Assembly: GCF_000313135.1 (NCBI RefSeq)
Contig: NW_004457654.1
Span: 8,210 to 72,209 of the forward strand
Source: Acanthamoeba castellanii str. Neff
Taxonomy: Eukaryota > Discosea > Longamoebia > Acanthamoebidae
Direction: 5' to 3'
DNA length: 64,000 nucleotides
Of the stretch, positions 36,638 to 48,509 are shown one piece after another. Numbering within the stretch: the stretch's first letter is position 1; each line of letters opens with the position of its first letter. The notes beneath the pieces were generated by a model, which was given only the letters and a program-made list of their open reading frames with translations, was not told the origin of the DNA and did no database searches. The translations under genes and the position numbers were made by a program.

Positions 36638-37482
36638 CCGGTAAAACCCCCTCTACCGCTCGAGCCCACGAGCGAGCCTGCTGGTCCTCGAACCCCTGCA
36701 CCTCCAGAGTTCGATCAAGGTCAGCACCTGCGCCCCCCCCCCCGGCGAGCACCTGGCCCAGGCGGGAGACCACTTGAAATCTCTGCTGCGATCTGGCCCA
36801 ATGCGTCAAATTCTTCAGATTCCGTGTAAAGCGCCGCCATACAGTGCCGACGAAGATAGAAAATTGGAAAAACGCAAACCTGGTGTGTTTTAGTTGTGGT
36901 GGCGTTTGTCGAGCAGAACTAGGAGAAAGCAGGAGCACGAGCACTCCGACCAGAGCAGAGAGGGAAGAGGAGGCAGGCAGGAACGAGGAAGGAGGGCCGG
37001 AACCAGCCCGAAAAACCCCGTGCTCCCCTGGGTACGCAACCTACCTACCGCGATCGAGCACAGCGAAACCGCACCACAGCGAACTTGGCCCTCTTTTCGA
37101 TTTTTTGAACTCAACAAAACGAAACAGATTCTGGTACTGTTGGCACCGCGTGAGACGAGCCCCGGAGGTCTCGAGATTTATTGCCCCCCGCACCTTCTTG
37201 CGCCTCATCCCCCGAGAGATTGGCATCTGCCCACTTTGCTGTACACATCGGTTTTTCCCTGCCCCAGCTCCGAAACCCATTGGTACCCCTCCTCCCCAAA
37301 GAACGAAAGCGACACGCAATTCTTTCTTTTTATTTATTTTTAAAATATGCAAACATCTCTTTTGTTCTATTATTCGTTTATTTTTGGTTGTGGTGCTCCG
37401 TCGAGCGAAATTGCTTTGGAGGGTTGCTGGGCTGGGGCAGCTGACCGGTGTCTCTACCCTCTTGTCTCCAGGGGGATGCGCC
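36638..37482. other. Intergenic region and 5' leader
   Basis: About 845 bases between two genes on the same strand. A plus-strand frame is open across much of it (36844 onward) but its translation has no conserved look, with Pro/Arg-rich and Phe/Ile-rich pieces. A T/A-rich strip (37320-37385) and a candidate acceptor (TCTCCAG at about 37471) just before the next ATG suggest an untranslated first exon and leader intron. Nothing else is recognisable. Confidence 0.4.
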
Positions 37483-40400
37483 ATGGAGGCCCTTCGTGCC
37501 GACGAAATAGTGGGTGCTCACGCCAAGCACCTTCACCTCAGGATGGAGCTCGGCGCTGCTGGTTCCTTCCCTTCTCCTCGCCTTGCATCGTTTTCTCTCT
37601 CTCTCTCTCTCCTCTCTTCGTTCTCTGGGCACTCACCACACACACCGCATGCGCTCTCTCCATCTATTGCCGATGCAGAGATGATGCTGGAGCAGGAGCT
37701 GGAGAAGATGACCACCGAAGAGCTCAAGCGCATCATCGAGGAAGGCGACCTGGAGTGGAACGAGGGCGTGTGTACGGATGAGGTGGACCACGAACACAAC
37801 AACAACACCAACGGCGGCGGCGACCACGCTCTGCTTTCGTCGCATGCCGACGTCGAGATGAGGGGACAGACGAGCGGCGGCGCGTCATGGCCGGTGGTGG
37901 CGGGCGAAGAGAGCGAAGCCAAGTTGAAGCGAGAGACGGCGCGGGACATCGTGTATTTTGTGCAGACGCAGGGCTTCGAGGGCATCGCCGAGGAGGAGTG
38001 GGACAGCGACGAACTCGACGAGATCGAGGAGCTCAAGAAGGAGATCGACCGCATCCAAGAGGAACTTAAATTCCAGAGGTACCCCTCCCACACACCCGCG
38101 ACTTGGACTGTGATCGTATGTGTGGTGTATGTGTGGTGTGTCTGTTGTGGTCGACGCTAAGCTCTGGGTTGTGTGGTGAAGGGAGTTGAAGGAGTTCGAG
38201 CGGAGGCTGTGCACGATGTCAAACTACGAGCTGAAGGTGCTGGTGAGTCGCATGGAGGAGAAGCAGATGGATCGATACCGCCGGCGCCGAGGCGGCGGCG
38301 GTGGCCACAGCACCCGGGAGCGCAGCTACACCGCCTCCAACGATGGGCAATACCCCGACACGTCGCACATAGCGGTTCCCCCGGGGCTCCTCGACGATGA
38401 CCGCGAGGGCCGCTTCTTCGACGAGATGTGCGGCACGCTCAGGGCCATGCTCCACAAGGCCCTCGCCGATCGCGACGCTCAGAACGGCGACGATGGCGAC
38501 GACGACGAAGTGGAGCACGAGCGGGAGGTCGACGATGACGACGATGACGATGAAAACGACAAAGACGGCAGCTCGGACGGCACGAAGCGGTCCAAGAAGG
38601 AGAGGCGAAAGAAGAAGAAGAAGAAGACAAAGAAGAAGATCGGGAGCCTGCTCAACATTCTTTCGTCGAAGGGCCGGCAAGACGGCAAGCGCAAGGCCAA
38701 GGAGGCCGGCGACGACGACGTGGCCGACGGCCCCAAGTCCGACGAGGTCAGCGACGCCGGCGAGCAGCAGGTCGCGACGAGCCGCGGCAGCCGGATCGCC
38801 GGGCTCGGCAAGAAGCAGAAGAAAGGCGGGAGCGTCAGCAAGCGGGAGAAGAAGGAGCGGAAGAAGGCCGCCAAGGGCAGCAAGCGGAAGCAGCGCAAGG
38901 AGGCCCGGGGCGAGTCGAGCGATGACGACGGCAGCGGCAGCGGCAGCGGCAGCGGAAGGAAGGGAAGCGCCAACAAGAAGATCGCGTCGATGCTGCCCTT
39001 CCCGCTGTCGCTCTCCCGGTCCAAGCTGCCGGCCGACCTCGACCAGGCGGGCATCATCGCCCGGCCCGCCATCTTCGACGACTCCCTCTTCGAGGGCTGG
39101 CTCTACCGCCGCAAGGAGAAGGGCATGCGCAAGACCTGGCAGAAGGTCCTCCCCCCACTTCTCTCTTTCGTTCTCCTTTTTCTTCTTCGTTCTCTTTCGC
39201 TCTTTTCCGGGCTGACCCTTGCGGTGATTGGTTGGTGAGCAGAGGTGGGGAGTGATCCTCCGGGGCCGATTCATGCTGTACGACGACAAGCAGAAGGAGA
39301 AGCTGGAGGAGTGGGACCTCATGTTCGTCAAGGCGCAGCCGGGCGTGGCCAAGATGAAGCGCAAGGACTCCCGGGCGAAGGAGGCGAGCCCGGGCGGCGA
39401 CAACGCCACCGCCCCGGGGGGCCGCACCGCTAAGCGCCCGCGCTCGGCATCGCTCTCGTCATCGCTCTCCGCCTCGACGCCGTCCTCCGCCCACTCCTCG
39501 CCCTACCCGCCGCAGCGCCAGAACAGCATCGCCGGGCTCAGCGCCACCACGCCCTCGCCCCCGTCCTCCGGCCGCACCTCCCCGCGCGGCAACTCGCCCT
39601 ACTCGTCATCGTCGTCGGTGGTGATGGGCACCACGTCGCCCTCGCCCGCAGCGCACCCGGCAACGTCGCCCGCGCGCACGCTGTCGGCCACGTCAGGCGG
39701 CTCATCGGGCTCGTTCCACTTCTTCGAGCTCATGACCCGCGAGGAGACCGTGCGGTTCCTGTCGCCGTCGGAGCGCGACAACGAGGAGTGGGTGGAGATC
39801 ATCAACCGCGAGCGCGACACGCTGGTGACGTGCATGCTCCTGGCGGGCGACGACTCGGACTCGGCCGCCGCTAGCGGTGACAAGGCCGGGCACGGCGACG
39901 GGGCCGACACCACCACGGCCGATGCGGTCGACAAGGACGGCAAGCTGGGCATCACCGAGAGCCGCCGCCTGCTGCGCGAGATCATCGAGGCCGAGCTGCA
40001 GCTCCCGGAGGAGGGCGAGCAGGAGGAGGACTCCGAGAGCACCACCAGCGACGACACCGCAGCCAAGGAGGAGAGGCCGGCGGCCGGCGACGTCGAAGCC
40101 GAGGTCTCGGCCAAGGGCAAAGAGGCCGAGACGAGCGCTGGCCCTGTCGACAACAATGAGGACGAGGAGGGAGAGGGGCTCGAGTCCAAGGGAAGCACGA
40201 AAACGAAAAAGAAGGACAAGAAGAAGGGAAGCGAAGCGAAGCGGAAGAGCCGTAGCGCCAGCGACGCGAAGGACGAGAAGAAAGACCGAACCCTGCGGTG
40301 GTCGTCCAACCTCTACTGCGCCGACTGCGGCGAACCCCAACCCGGTACGGCCCTTTGCCCTCTTTCTCGCTTTTAGCTCCGATTTGCTTATACGCTGCTC

Positions 40401-40997
40401 TTCTGTGCTCCGCCCTGCAGAGTGGGCGTCGATCAACTACGGCATCTTCATCTGCCTGGCCTGCTCGGGCATCCACAGGAGCCTCGGCGTACACATCTCT
40501 CAGGTCTCTACCCACCCCCACCACCCCCATTTTTGCGTCGCGCTTCGAAGTGTCTCATGAACGCTGTGCGATCGATTTAAAACAAAACATTTTAGGTCCG
40601 ATCGGTGGTGCTGGACCGATGGCGGCTGGAGGACGTGGAGCTCATCCGCTCGGTGGGCAACCGCAAGTTCAACCAGCAGTGGCAGCAGCGGGTGGAGCGA
40701 ATCCTGGAGGGACCCTACGGCGAGGAGTTCCGGGCTCACTTTGCCTCGGCCGCCGAGCACCAATACTGCCACCTCGGACCCGATGCCTCTCCGTACGCCA
40801 CCACCCCCCTCATTCGCTGTCGTTTCCTTGCGTGTCGTGTCGTCGTGTGGTGGCTGACGCCCGTAGCACACAGGGAACTGCGACGAAAGTACTTGCGGAT
40901 CAAGTATGCGGGAGACCTGGCGTCCGTGTTGGGCGTGCCCAGACAGTGTACGATAATCATCGCCCCCCGAAAGGAGGACACCACCGACGTCGCGTGA
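37483..40997 (+). CDS. PH-ArfGAP protein
   Basis: About seven exons. The N-terminal part has an acidic coiled coil ([38 protein letters not shown]), a second helix ([19 protein letters not shown]), and a long disordered Lys/Glu/Asp/Ser region (38500-38990). A PH domain follows: [35 protein letters not shown], and after a Ser/Pro-rich insert of about 110 residues the closing [18 protein letters not shown] and [10 protein letters not shown]. The ArfGAP zinc finger CADC...CLAC has the exact CX2CX16CX2C spacing, and the catalytic arginine lies five residues after the last Cys ([10 protein letters not shown]). Such proteins bind phosphoinositides and stimulate GTP hydrolysis by Arf GTPases in membrane traffic and actin control. 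The TGA is at 40995-40997. The exact human class (ASAP, ACAP or ADAP) is not clear. Confidence 0.88.
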
Positions 40998-41079
40998 ACA
41001 CGCAATGATCACGCACGACATACACCCACCGCAGAGAAAACAATATTTATAAATATACGATTTCCACACAACATCATCT

Positions 41080-44000
41080 TCATGTTCTGTCCACCTTCTC
41101 GTCCTCCTTGACGGTTTCGTTACGTCGCGCTTCGTTGTGGGTGTTGTTGCTTTGTGATGCTATTTTCTGGCCTATGAAGGCGCTGTCGTACTGGTCGTGT
41201 AGTTCGTCGTCGTCATCTTCGCCGATGACGAACATCTCCATCGACGCCGCGGCCTCGTCGTCCTCCTTAACCACCAGCACCTCGGCGGCCTTGTCCCCCA
41301 CGCGATAACGCTCGAGCGGGCTCATGCGGACGAGGACGAGGAAGGAGCACAGGTAGAGGGCGGCCAGGATCCAGAAGCCGAAGAAGGGGAAGTCGAGCGC
41401 CACACCCACCGAGAACACGATCCCGATGATGAACGGACCCAGCGCCCTGTGCGCACCGAACAGCGCGCGCGTCAGAAAAAGACGCGTTGTTGCGTGGGGG
41501 GCTGGTGGTGATGCGCGCACCGGAAGAGCGAGGAGCTGCTCTGGTTGAGGCCCATGGTCAGGCCTTGCCGCGTGTCATCGCACGCGTTGCTGAGCATGGC
41601 GCCCAACGCTGGCCACACGCAACAGAGAAAGTCGGTCGTCAGTACTTTGCCCAACCTTTCGCGATAGAGAGGGGGGGGGGCAAGAGGACCGCCGCCGCGG
41701 CTGTGGGGAGGGGGTACTGGATAGGTAGCACATGAAGCCGGTGGCGATCACCACACACACGATGATGGTCAGCGCCACCCACACGATGATCGTCGCCGTC
41801 GTGTTGACCCCTACACAGCGAGTGAACACACGCACGCACACGCGCACACACAACATCAGCTTTTCCGTTAGCGCGCTGTTTAACAAACAAGAGCGGTAGA
41901 CAACCGGTCGCAAAAGTGAGAGAGATGCGCACCCAGGATCCAGTAGATGAACGCGGTGCTGGGCAGCAGGACGGAGCCCAGACAGAGCAGCAGCGCGCTG
42001 ACGGTGAACATCTTGACCACGCCCAGCCACGCCAGCACCCTCTTGAACGCGTACACCTGGACAGCATATGACGACGACGACGGTGAAGACGACACGTCGA
42101 TACGTGAGTTAGGCGAGTCGTCTATGTCGATAGATGGCGTGCCTGCGAGTGCCACTCCGCACCTGAAATATGAATCCCGCGCCGGCGAACGCAGTGAAGG
42201 CGATGCCATTGCGCAGGGGGTCGAACCCCAGGCCGTGGTGCTATGTAATCAACACACACACCACACACACACACGCACACCACAACGTGAGGCGCGTGAG
42301 GCGAGAAGGGCGAGAGGGTGGGTGGGTGGGGAGAGGTACGTACCTCGATGGCGAGGGAGTAGAAGAGGACCATGGCCACGAGCAGGCCGCCATTGCAGAA
42401 GGACCCCAGGCACGACGCGAGGATGAGCTTCGACATGAGCCAGTCCTTGAGCACCACCTTCAGCCCCTCCCGGAGCGACTGCGCGCAGCCATTCAAAAAA
42501 CACACATTTTAATAGAGCTGTGCTGTGGGGGGAGAGTGAGAGGCGGACGTACGCCCTTCTTTTTGTCTGCGGACTTGGCGCCCTTGTTGGTCTCGGGCAG
42601 GAAGAAGAGGACCGTGAGGAAGGAGACGAAGTTGAGCAGCCCTGGGCGTGGGTGGGGCGCACCATATATAAGGTGAGCCATGAGAAGACCAAACGCGCGA
42701 GCCAACGGGACGGTAGAGGCACGTACCGCCCACCAGGCACGGGAAGAGGAAGCGGTTGTCCTCGAACACCGGCACCCCCTCAAAATCGATGTTCGTGAAC
42801 GCGCCTCCAATGCCACTGCGCACATGCGCGACACCACGACACGACACGACCAACGACACGACCAACGACACGACCAACGACACGACACGGCCGCCATCGT
42901 GAGCGAAAAGAATAACGGGAGAAGAGAGGTGATGGTGGTGATGGTGGTGATAAAAGAGAGGAGAGCGGATGGCAAAGGTTCACCTGGACACGCTGCGGGA
43001 GAGCGAGAAGCAGGCGGAGATGTAGGCAAAGGCCAGAATGCGCGCCTGGCCTTCGGTCACATCGGCGCACACCGCTCGCGTCACCGGTACATTGGCGTTG
43101 AAAAATCCTATCGCACGCACCGCACGCACCGCACACGCTTGTCAGCATTCACGTGCACACGCGTGTCCGAGATACGGACCCTACGAGCGAGCGTGCTATG
43201 GCACGGGGGGGTCGGGGTCCATGCGCATCGGGCGACTGGAGTGCGCGTACGAACCGGCGAATAGGCGTGAGACAAAGGCGAGGGCAAAGTTGGGGGAGAG
43301 GCCGAAGAGGAAAGTGCCCAGCGCGCCCGACATGAGACCCGATAGCACGATCAGCTTCCGCCCGTACTTGTCTGCGAGATGCCTGCGCGATGGTTGCACG
43401 ATGGTCGCGTTGCATTGCACGTTTGTGGCGTGTACGCGCATGAGTGTCATGTGCGTGTGCGGCGATGCGTGTGCGGCGGTGCGTGTGCGTGTGGGCGTGT
43501 GGGCCGTGAATGTATACCCGAGATAGAAGGAAGAGGCAAACGAGGCCAAGCTGTACGCCCCGATGAGGGCTCCCGAGGCCATGCCCACCTGCTCCTCGGC
43601 GATACCAAACCGCGTTCGGCACATGTCTGCCAATACAACCAAAGAGGGTTAATAACATTTTATTTATTTATTTATTTATTCGACCAAATAAAAATAATAT
43701 TGACACAAGGTGGCACCACTCGGTATTACGTACCTGGCACGAAGGGAGTGATGACGGTGGAGGCGATGGCGTCGCCCACCAGCACGCCGTAGACGATGAC
43801 CAGGATCTTCCACGGGAGGGAGACTTGTGCCTTGCTGCTCTCTCCTCCGGCGGCCTTCAGCGGTTCATCTCCTTCGTCGGAAGGTGGATCAACAGTGATT
43901 TCGACGTCGGACGGGACCGACAGCTCTTCCTGCACCACCCTGACCTCTGGTCGCGGAAGGAGCAGTTCTTCGTCGTTCCGTTCCATCTCCTCATCTGCTT

Positions 44001-44115
44001 CAATCTCTCCTACTTCAAACGCATGAGATTTTTCGTTTCGATCCAATTGCTCACTGTACGAGCCTTCGTCTTCGTCTTCGCCCACCCTAAGTGGGGCATA
44101 GCCTGTGGCCGCCAT
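41080..44115 (-). CDS. MFS transporter, ZIFL/MFSD10-like
   Basis: About eleven exons from ATG at 44115 to TGA at 41080. The N-terminus is a long acidic cytosolic tail (about 100 residues, EVGEIEADEEMERNDEELL), then span 1 WKILVIVYGVLVGDAIAS. The MFS motif A is clear after spans 2-3 (RHLADKYGRKLIVLSGLM). More spans follow (ALGTFLFGLSPNFALAFVSR, ILASCLGSFCNGGLLVAMV, MFTVSALLLCLGSVLLPS, IIVWVALTIIVCVVIATG, LGPFIIGIVFSVGVALDF, WILAALYLCSFLVLV), giving about twelve in all. The C-tail is hydrophilic. The arrangement resembles plant zinc-induced facilitator-like and animal MFSD10-type proton-coupled carriers; the substrate is unknown. Introns carry a CACGAC repeat and ACGC-rich runs. It lies tail-to-tail with the ArfGAP gene, 82 bases apart. 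Confidence 0.85.
42832..42892. repeat. ACACG/ACCAACG compound repeat
   Basis: Copies of ACACG interleaved with ACCAACGAC units in an intron of the MFS gene. The unit resembles the pentanucleotide repeat in the zizimin-class DOCK gene. Confidence 0.85.
43656..43681. repeat. (TTTA)n microsatellite
   Basis: A short TTTA run in an intron of the MFS gene. Confidence 0.85.
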
Positions 44116-44596
44116 CTTCAATTTGGCCAAATTGTGCGATTAGCAAAAGACGAGAGTTGCTGTTTCGCCGCGTTCTTCTGGGTGGCGGAGCTCCCAGTAC
44201 CGCCCCCAATCGGAATTCTGTCAAACGACAGGTACGTGCTGCGCCGTCGGCCTGTACGTGCCACCGCACACACACCATCGTCGCGCGTGTCGTGTGCCGT
44301 GTGTCGTGCTGTCATGTGCCGTGGGCGTAGCATGCCACACGCGCCCAGCTGGCGGTGCACACGACGAGTGCTAGTGTGAGAACGTCTATGTTACAGCTGT
44401 GTCCAACGCGACAAAAATAACTGCGTGTGCGGCCGCTGGGCAGTCTGCCAGCGTGGTTCGTTGGGATGACTAGTCCTCGCTAACCACCCGCTCCAGCGTT
44501 CGCGAAGGCGATTGGGTGCTCTGTGGTAGAACCACCACCACAAGATCGGTGGGTACACTGACCACGAGAGAGAGAGAGATAAGACGGGGAAAGGGC
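44116..44596. other. Intergenic region, MFS promoter side
   Basis: About 480 bases between the MFS start and the end of the WDR41-like gene, both on the minus strand. It should hold the MFS promoter and the WDR41 terminator. A degenerate GTGTCGTG repeat lies at about 44285-44335 and a GA run at 44567-44580. No RNA gene or credible ORF is seen. Confidence 0.4.
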
Positions 44597-47334
44597 TCAT
44601 ACGAGACCGCTGTGCGTCGAATACAGATCCCCTGTGCTCGAGCTCATCTCCGACTCATCGCTCGTGTACTCCACCGCCCCGAACTCTTCTACAGATGTGT
44701 TTCGAGAAAAATTAGGAATCAAAATGATGGGTGTAAGAGGCAAAAGGGGCCGGCGCGTACCACTCTTGTTGCTCTCCTGGCGGAGGTCGAAGGCGCCCGA
44801 GTCCTGGAGAGTGGCCCCGGCCTCCATTTCCAGGTCGAGCGTGGCCCGGTAGGTGAGGGTGATCCTCCGCTTCTGTTGGCTGCTGAACTGCACCTGGCTG
44901 TCGCTGACCGTCATTCGCTCGGGGCTCTCCGCATTCCCGTTCTGGCCTTCTGGCGAGTTGAGGCCCGAGGGCTTGCTGGGGGTTCCGTCTCGGCTGGCCT
45001 TCAATGGGCTCTTGTGCTTGGTCCTCGGCTGTCGTTGCAATGCGGGGCAAGGCCACGGTCAGTCAGAGGGAGACCCCGGGGCAAAGGGGGGGAATAGGGA
45101 AGAGACCGATGTCAGAGACGGTTTTCGGGGTCGTCGCGTGCTGTTGGCTCGGCTGCGCCGGCCCTGGGGCGTTTCGCTGGGAGCAATGGGAGCCGAGAGG
45201 TCGAGCGCCAACGTCTCTTCCGGCTCGTCCGTGGGCGGCTCGAGGAGCAGGTTCTGCATCAACGAAATCGCCGCCATCTGATTTCTGCGTGTAACACACG
45301 AGTGCAAAGTGCGGGGGGAGGGAGAGAGAGAGAGCATGAGGTCAACTGACACACACGCGTGTTGATGAAGAGAACGTCCTCGTACCTGATCTCGGTTTGC
45401 TCGCGTCCGTCCTTCCACAGGATGACGAGGCCATCGGCACCGCACGAGCAGAGGGCGCTGTCGGAGAGGGCGACCATGTCGTACACGGCATCGGAGTGGC
45501 CCCACATGTCCCCGAGGCACACGGGCTGCGTGGGCGCCGCACGCAGTCGCCCGAAAGCGTAGCGCGACGCGGGGGTCTTTTGCGACGTCCCGCCCAGCTG
45601 TGCGCCCCACAGCTTGATTGACGAGTCCGCCGAGCAGGAGACGATCCGAGTTCTGCACACAATTACAGACGCTCAGACTACATGCCCGACAACGCGTGTG
45701 TGAGAGGATGTGCGTCGCACCTATTGTACATGGAGAGGATTCGGGTGACGTTGGCGTCGTGTCCATCTTTACACTCTGCGACGCAGTCACCCGTGCTGAT
45801 ATCAAACACCTTGAACCCTCGACCGACAGCCGCGCCGATATACCGCTACGCCACGACGACAAGGGGAAGTGTAAGCGACGGATGGAGACAACGATAAGTC
45901 TCGGCACGACATGACACGACACGACACGGCGCGAGATGTACCTCGGTCAGGACGGTGATGTGGTTGATAGAGTTGGTGAAGATGTGGTTCTCGTAGTACT
46001 TCTCGGGGTAGTCGAGCACCTTGAGGGGCGCCAACGAATCCGCTTGCCACACCACGACCGATCCGTCCAGCGAACCGGAGGCGAACAGAGCGTCTGCACG
46101 CATTGGATACCACTTGATGAGGGGCCGACCAGTGACGCGCCGGCTTGCACCGATGGGAGCTTGGAGGGAGAGGGAAGAAGAGGTACCGTTCACGGTGACG
46201 AGACATCGCACTGACTCGCGGTGGTAGGCCAGCAGCTTGTCAAACTGGAAAGTCCTTCGATTGTACACAACTGCATGCCATACGAATATCTTGCTATTTA
46301 GCTTTGCCCTGAGGCAGCATAAAGGTCGCATATATGGCAAGCATCGCAGCGGCGGCGACGTACATAGAAATGAGGAGTTGGAGCCCGTCACGACTCGGTC
46401 TTCGCTGATGGGAAGAAGGCAGTGCAGGTCTGCGCGAAGAAGAGGAGAAGGCACGACACGGAAAGGAGTGATGACCGGAGTAAGAAGACTAGTCGAAGGC
46501 CATAAGAAGGCGGGCGAGTGAGCGTACTTTCTTCCTCTTGTCGCTCCATGGAGCCGAGGAGCACGGGAGGAGTTTGAGCGCTCGAGGAGAATTCCCACAC
46601 CTTGAGGTGCAGGTCGTTGCCGCCGGAGCAGAAAAGCGAAGCCTTTGTCTCGCTGCCGCTCTCCAGCTTGGTCAGGCACTGCACACGACGAGGGGAGGAG
46701 GTCAGCTGGAAGTGGGGTGCCCGGAGGCCGGAGGGAAGGGTGCGGAAAGTAAAGTTGAGTACCTGCACGCTGCCATCGTGAGCATTCTCGATGGTGTGCT
46801 CGCACGAGCCCGTGTCGATGTTCCACACGTGGACCAGGTTAAGGAGAACACGACAGAGGGGGGGCAATAAATAGAACACACACAAATAAAACGAATATTA
46901 TGATAACGTGACATAAAAATAAATAAAAAGAAGGTGGTAAAAAAAGATATCCGTATGGTCCTGTCGGAAGATCCCGAGATGAGGGTGTGCAGATCGAGCA
47001 GAAGCAGGCAGGTGATGGGCCTCGTGTGGCCCGAGAGAGCAAAAATCTGCACGCCTGTCTGGTAGTTCCAAATCATTATCGTGCCATCGTCAGAAGCCGA
47101 CGCGATTCTGTCCACAACGTGGAAGAGGAGGTCAGCACTCAACGCAAGAAGAAGGAAAAGGCGATGGGCCGAGCAGGCGGGGCACCTGGCCTGGTCGAGC
47201 ACAACGAGCAGCCTCACGATGTCCTTGTGCCCCTCCAAAATTTGAAGTTCATTCAACGAGTTGGAGAGAAATTCGCTGGGTAGGGTATCGTCGTTGTTGG
47301 AGTTGCGCCTCTCCTTCGTGTTCACCACACCCAT
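44597..47334 (-). CDS. WDR41: WDR41 homologue (WD40 protein)
   Basis: Multi-exon gene from ATG at 47334. WD40 repeats appear in the same order and wording as human WDR41: QILEGHKDIVRLLVVLDQAR, IASASDDGTIMIWNYQTGVQ, FALSGHTRPITCLLLLDLHT, LISGSSDRTIR, VHVWNIDTGSCEHTIENAH, FCSGGNDLHLKVWEF, ALFASGSLDGSVVVWQADSL, IGAAVGRGFKVFDISTGDCV, RIVSCSADSSIKLWGAQL, and DMWGHSDAVYDMV with CSCGADGLVILWKDGREQTE. The human protein has the matching AHHDIVRFLVQLDD, AAVGRGLYVY and ADHLIILWKNGERE. In animals WDR41 is the lysosome-anchoring subunit of the C9orf72-SMCR8 complex. The amoeba protein carries an extra Ser-rich tail of about 150 residues with EYTSDESEMSSSTGD at its end. Exons near 46300-46450 are uncertain. 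Confidence 0.8.
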
Positions 47335-47705
47335 GACAATAAATAGTGGTCGATCGCTGGCGATGAACGCTTAGACGGACAGTAAATAAACAGAAAAATG
47401 TCTTTCATTGTGCAAAACCATTTTTATCGTATTTTTTTTTGCTGCATTAGCGTTGCAATGCAGCAAAAGGTGGGGCTCAGTCTCGGTGGTGTGGGTGCGC
47501 TGGTGAGGCAGTCCGGCCCCCGTGCACCGAGCCGCGAACTCACGCCTGGGCGGCAAAGCTTTTGATGGCCCAACGTGGGTTTGTTCGCAAAGCGCGTGCA
47601 AGACAAAAGAAAGATGATGGAATGCTCGTTTGTCTGATTTTTGTTTGATTTTTTACTTATCCCACCACACTGCACAGATCCGTAGTAGCATAAATAGGAA
47701 GGGAT
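47335..47705. other. Intergenic region, WDR41 promoter side
   Basis: About 370 bases between the start of the WDR41-like gene and the end of RPS15, both on the minus strand. It has T-rich strips (47420-47445, 47635-47660). I see no coding exon or RNA gene. Confidence 0.4.
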
Positions 47706-48329
47706 TTACTTCAGAGGGATGAAGCGCGAAGAGTGGGTAGCACCAATACCGGGCTTACCGTGCTTCACGGGCTTGTAGGTGATGGAGAACTCGCCCAGGT
47801 AGTGGCCGATCATCTCAGGCTTGATCTCCACAGCGTTGAAGACCTTGCCGTTGTAAACACCGACGATGCTGCCGATCATCTCGGGGACGATGATCATGTT
47901 GCGGAGGTGGGTCTTGACGACGGCGGGCTTCTCGTTGGGGAGGCACTCCTTCTTCTGCAGGATCGAAATTGAACGTACAAGCGTTAACAAAATGCGTCCC
48001 TAACAATTGATGAGCGCAATTGGATGGGAACGTACGGCCTTGCGGAGCTTCTTGAGGAGGGCCACAGGCTTCCTCTTAAGACCACGGTTGGAGAACCTGC
48101 GGCGGGCGCGGGCGTGAACGAGGTCCATCAGCTGCTCATTGCTGAGGTCGAGGAGGTTCTCGAGGTCGATGCCCCTGAAGGAGAACTTCTTGAAGGTGCG
48201 TTTCCTGGCGGCGGCCTGTCGGTACCACACGAAGACCACAGGATCAGTCTCCCATCTCCAATCCAGCAGGTTGAATCTCGCCCCCCCAAAGCAGATCAAC
48301 TCATGAAGACAACGTACCGCAGCGGACAT
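47706..48329 (-). CDS. RPS15: 40S ribosomal protein uS19 (RPS15)
   Basis: Three exons from ATG at 48329. The first encodes only MSAA. The second reads [20 protein letters not shown] and [20 protein letters not shown], with [14 protein letters not shown] at its end. The third carries the highly conserved [55 protein letters not shown] and the C-terminal [12 protein letters not shown]. Length (about 145 residues) and wording are typical of eukaryotic S15/uS19, which sits in the head of the small subunit near the decoding site. Splitting off the first few codons in exon 1 is common in ribosomal-protein genes. It is divergent from the Tom40 gene with 180 bases between starts. Confidence 0.97.
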
Positions 48330-48509
48330 GGCGGATGTGGATGGGAGAGAAGGAAGAGGGAAGAAAGAACCGAAATCGCCCACTTTGCCCTTTCTTTTTT
48401 TCGTGGACCCTTATTGCCCGGTTTTGAAATGGAAATTATTTTTTTCTGGCGCCTTTTCCTCTCCCAAACAAGTCCTTCGGCTGCATCTCTAGCTTCAGCA
48501 AAGAGCACA
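48330..48509. promoter_or_regulatory. Divergent promoter region, RPS15/Tom40
   Basis: A 180-base stretch between divergent start codons, with a T-rich strip (48388-48402) on one side and an ATTATTTTTTTC strip at about 48431. A shared bidirectional promoter is probable. No certain TATA element is seen. Confidence 0.45.

Noticed and set aside
36844..37482. An upstream coding extension of the first ArfGAP gene
   Set aside because: The frame is open but its translation has no conserved look and there is a good acceptor just before the ATG at 37483, so it is treated as leader.
38219..39427. A 402-codon Leu-rich minus-strand frame
   Set aside because: It lies opposite the ArfGAP exons; its Leu, Ala and Pro runs mirror Lys/Glu/Gly codons.
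42000..42100. Possible tRNA genes in gaps
   Set aside because: I looked in the larger intergenic gaps and for GGTTCGA-type loops and found no cloverleaf I could support by eye.
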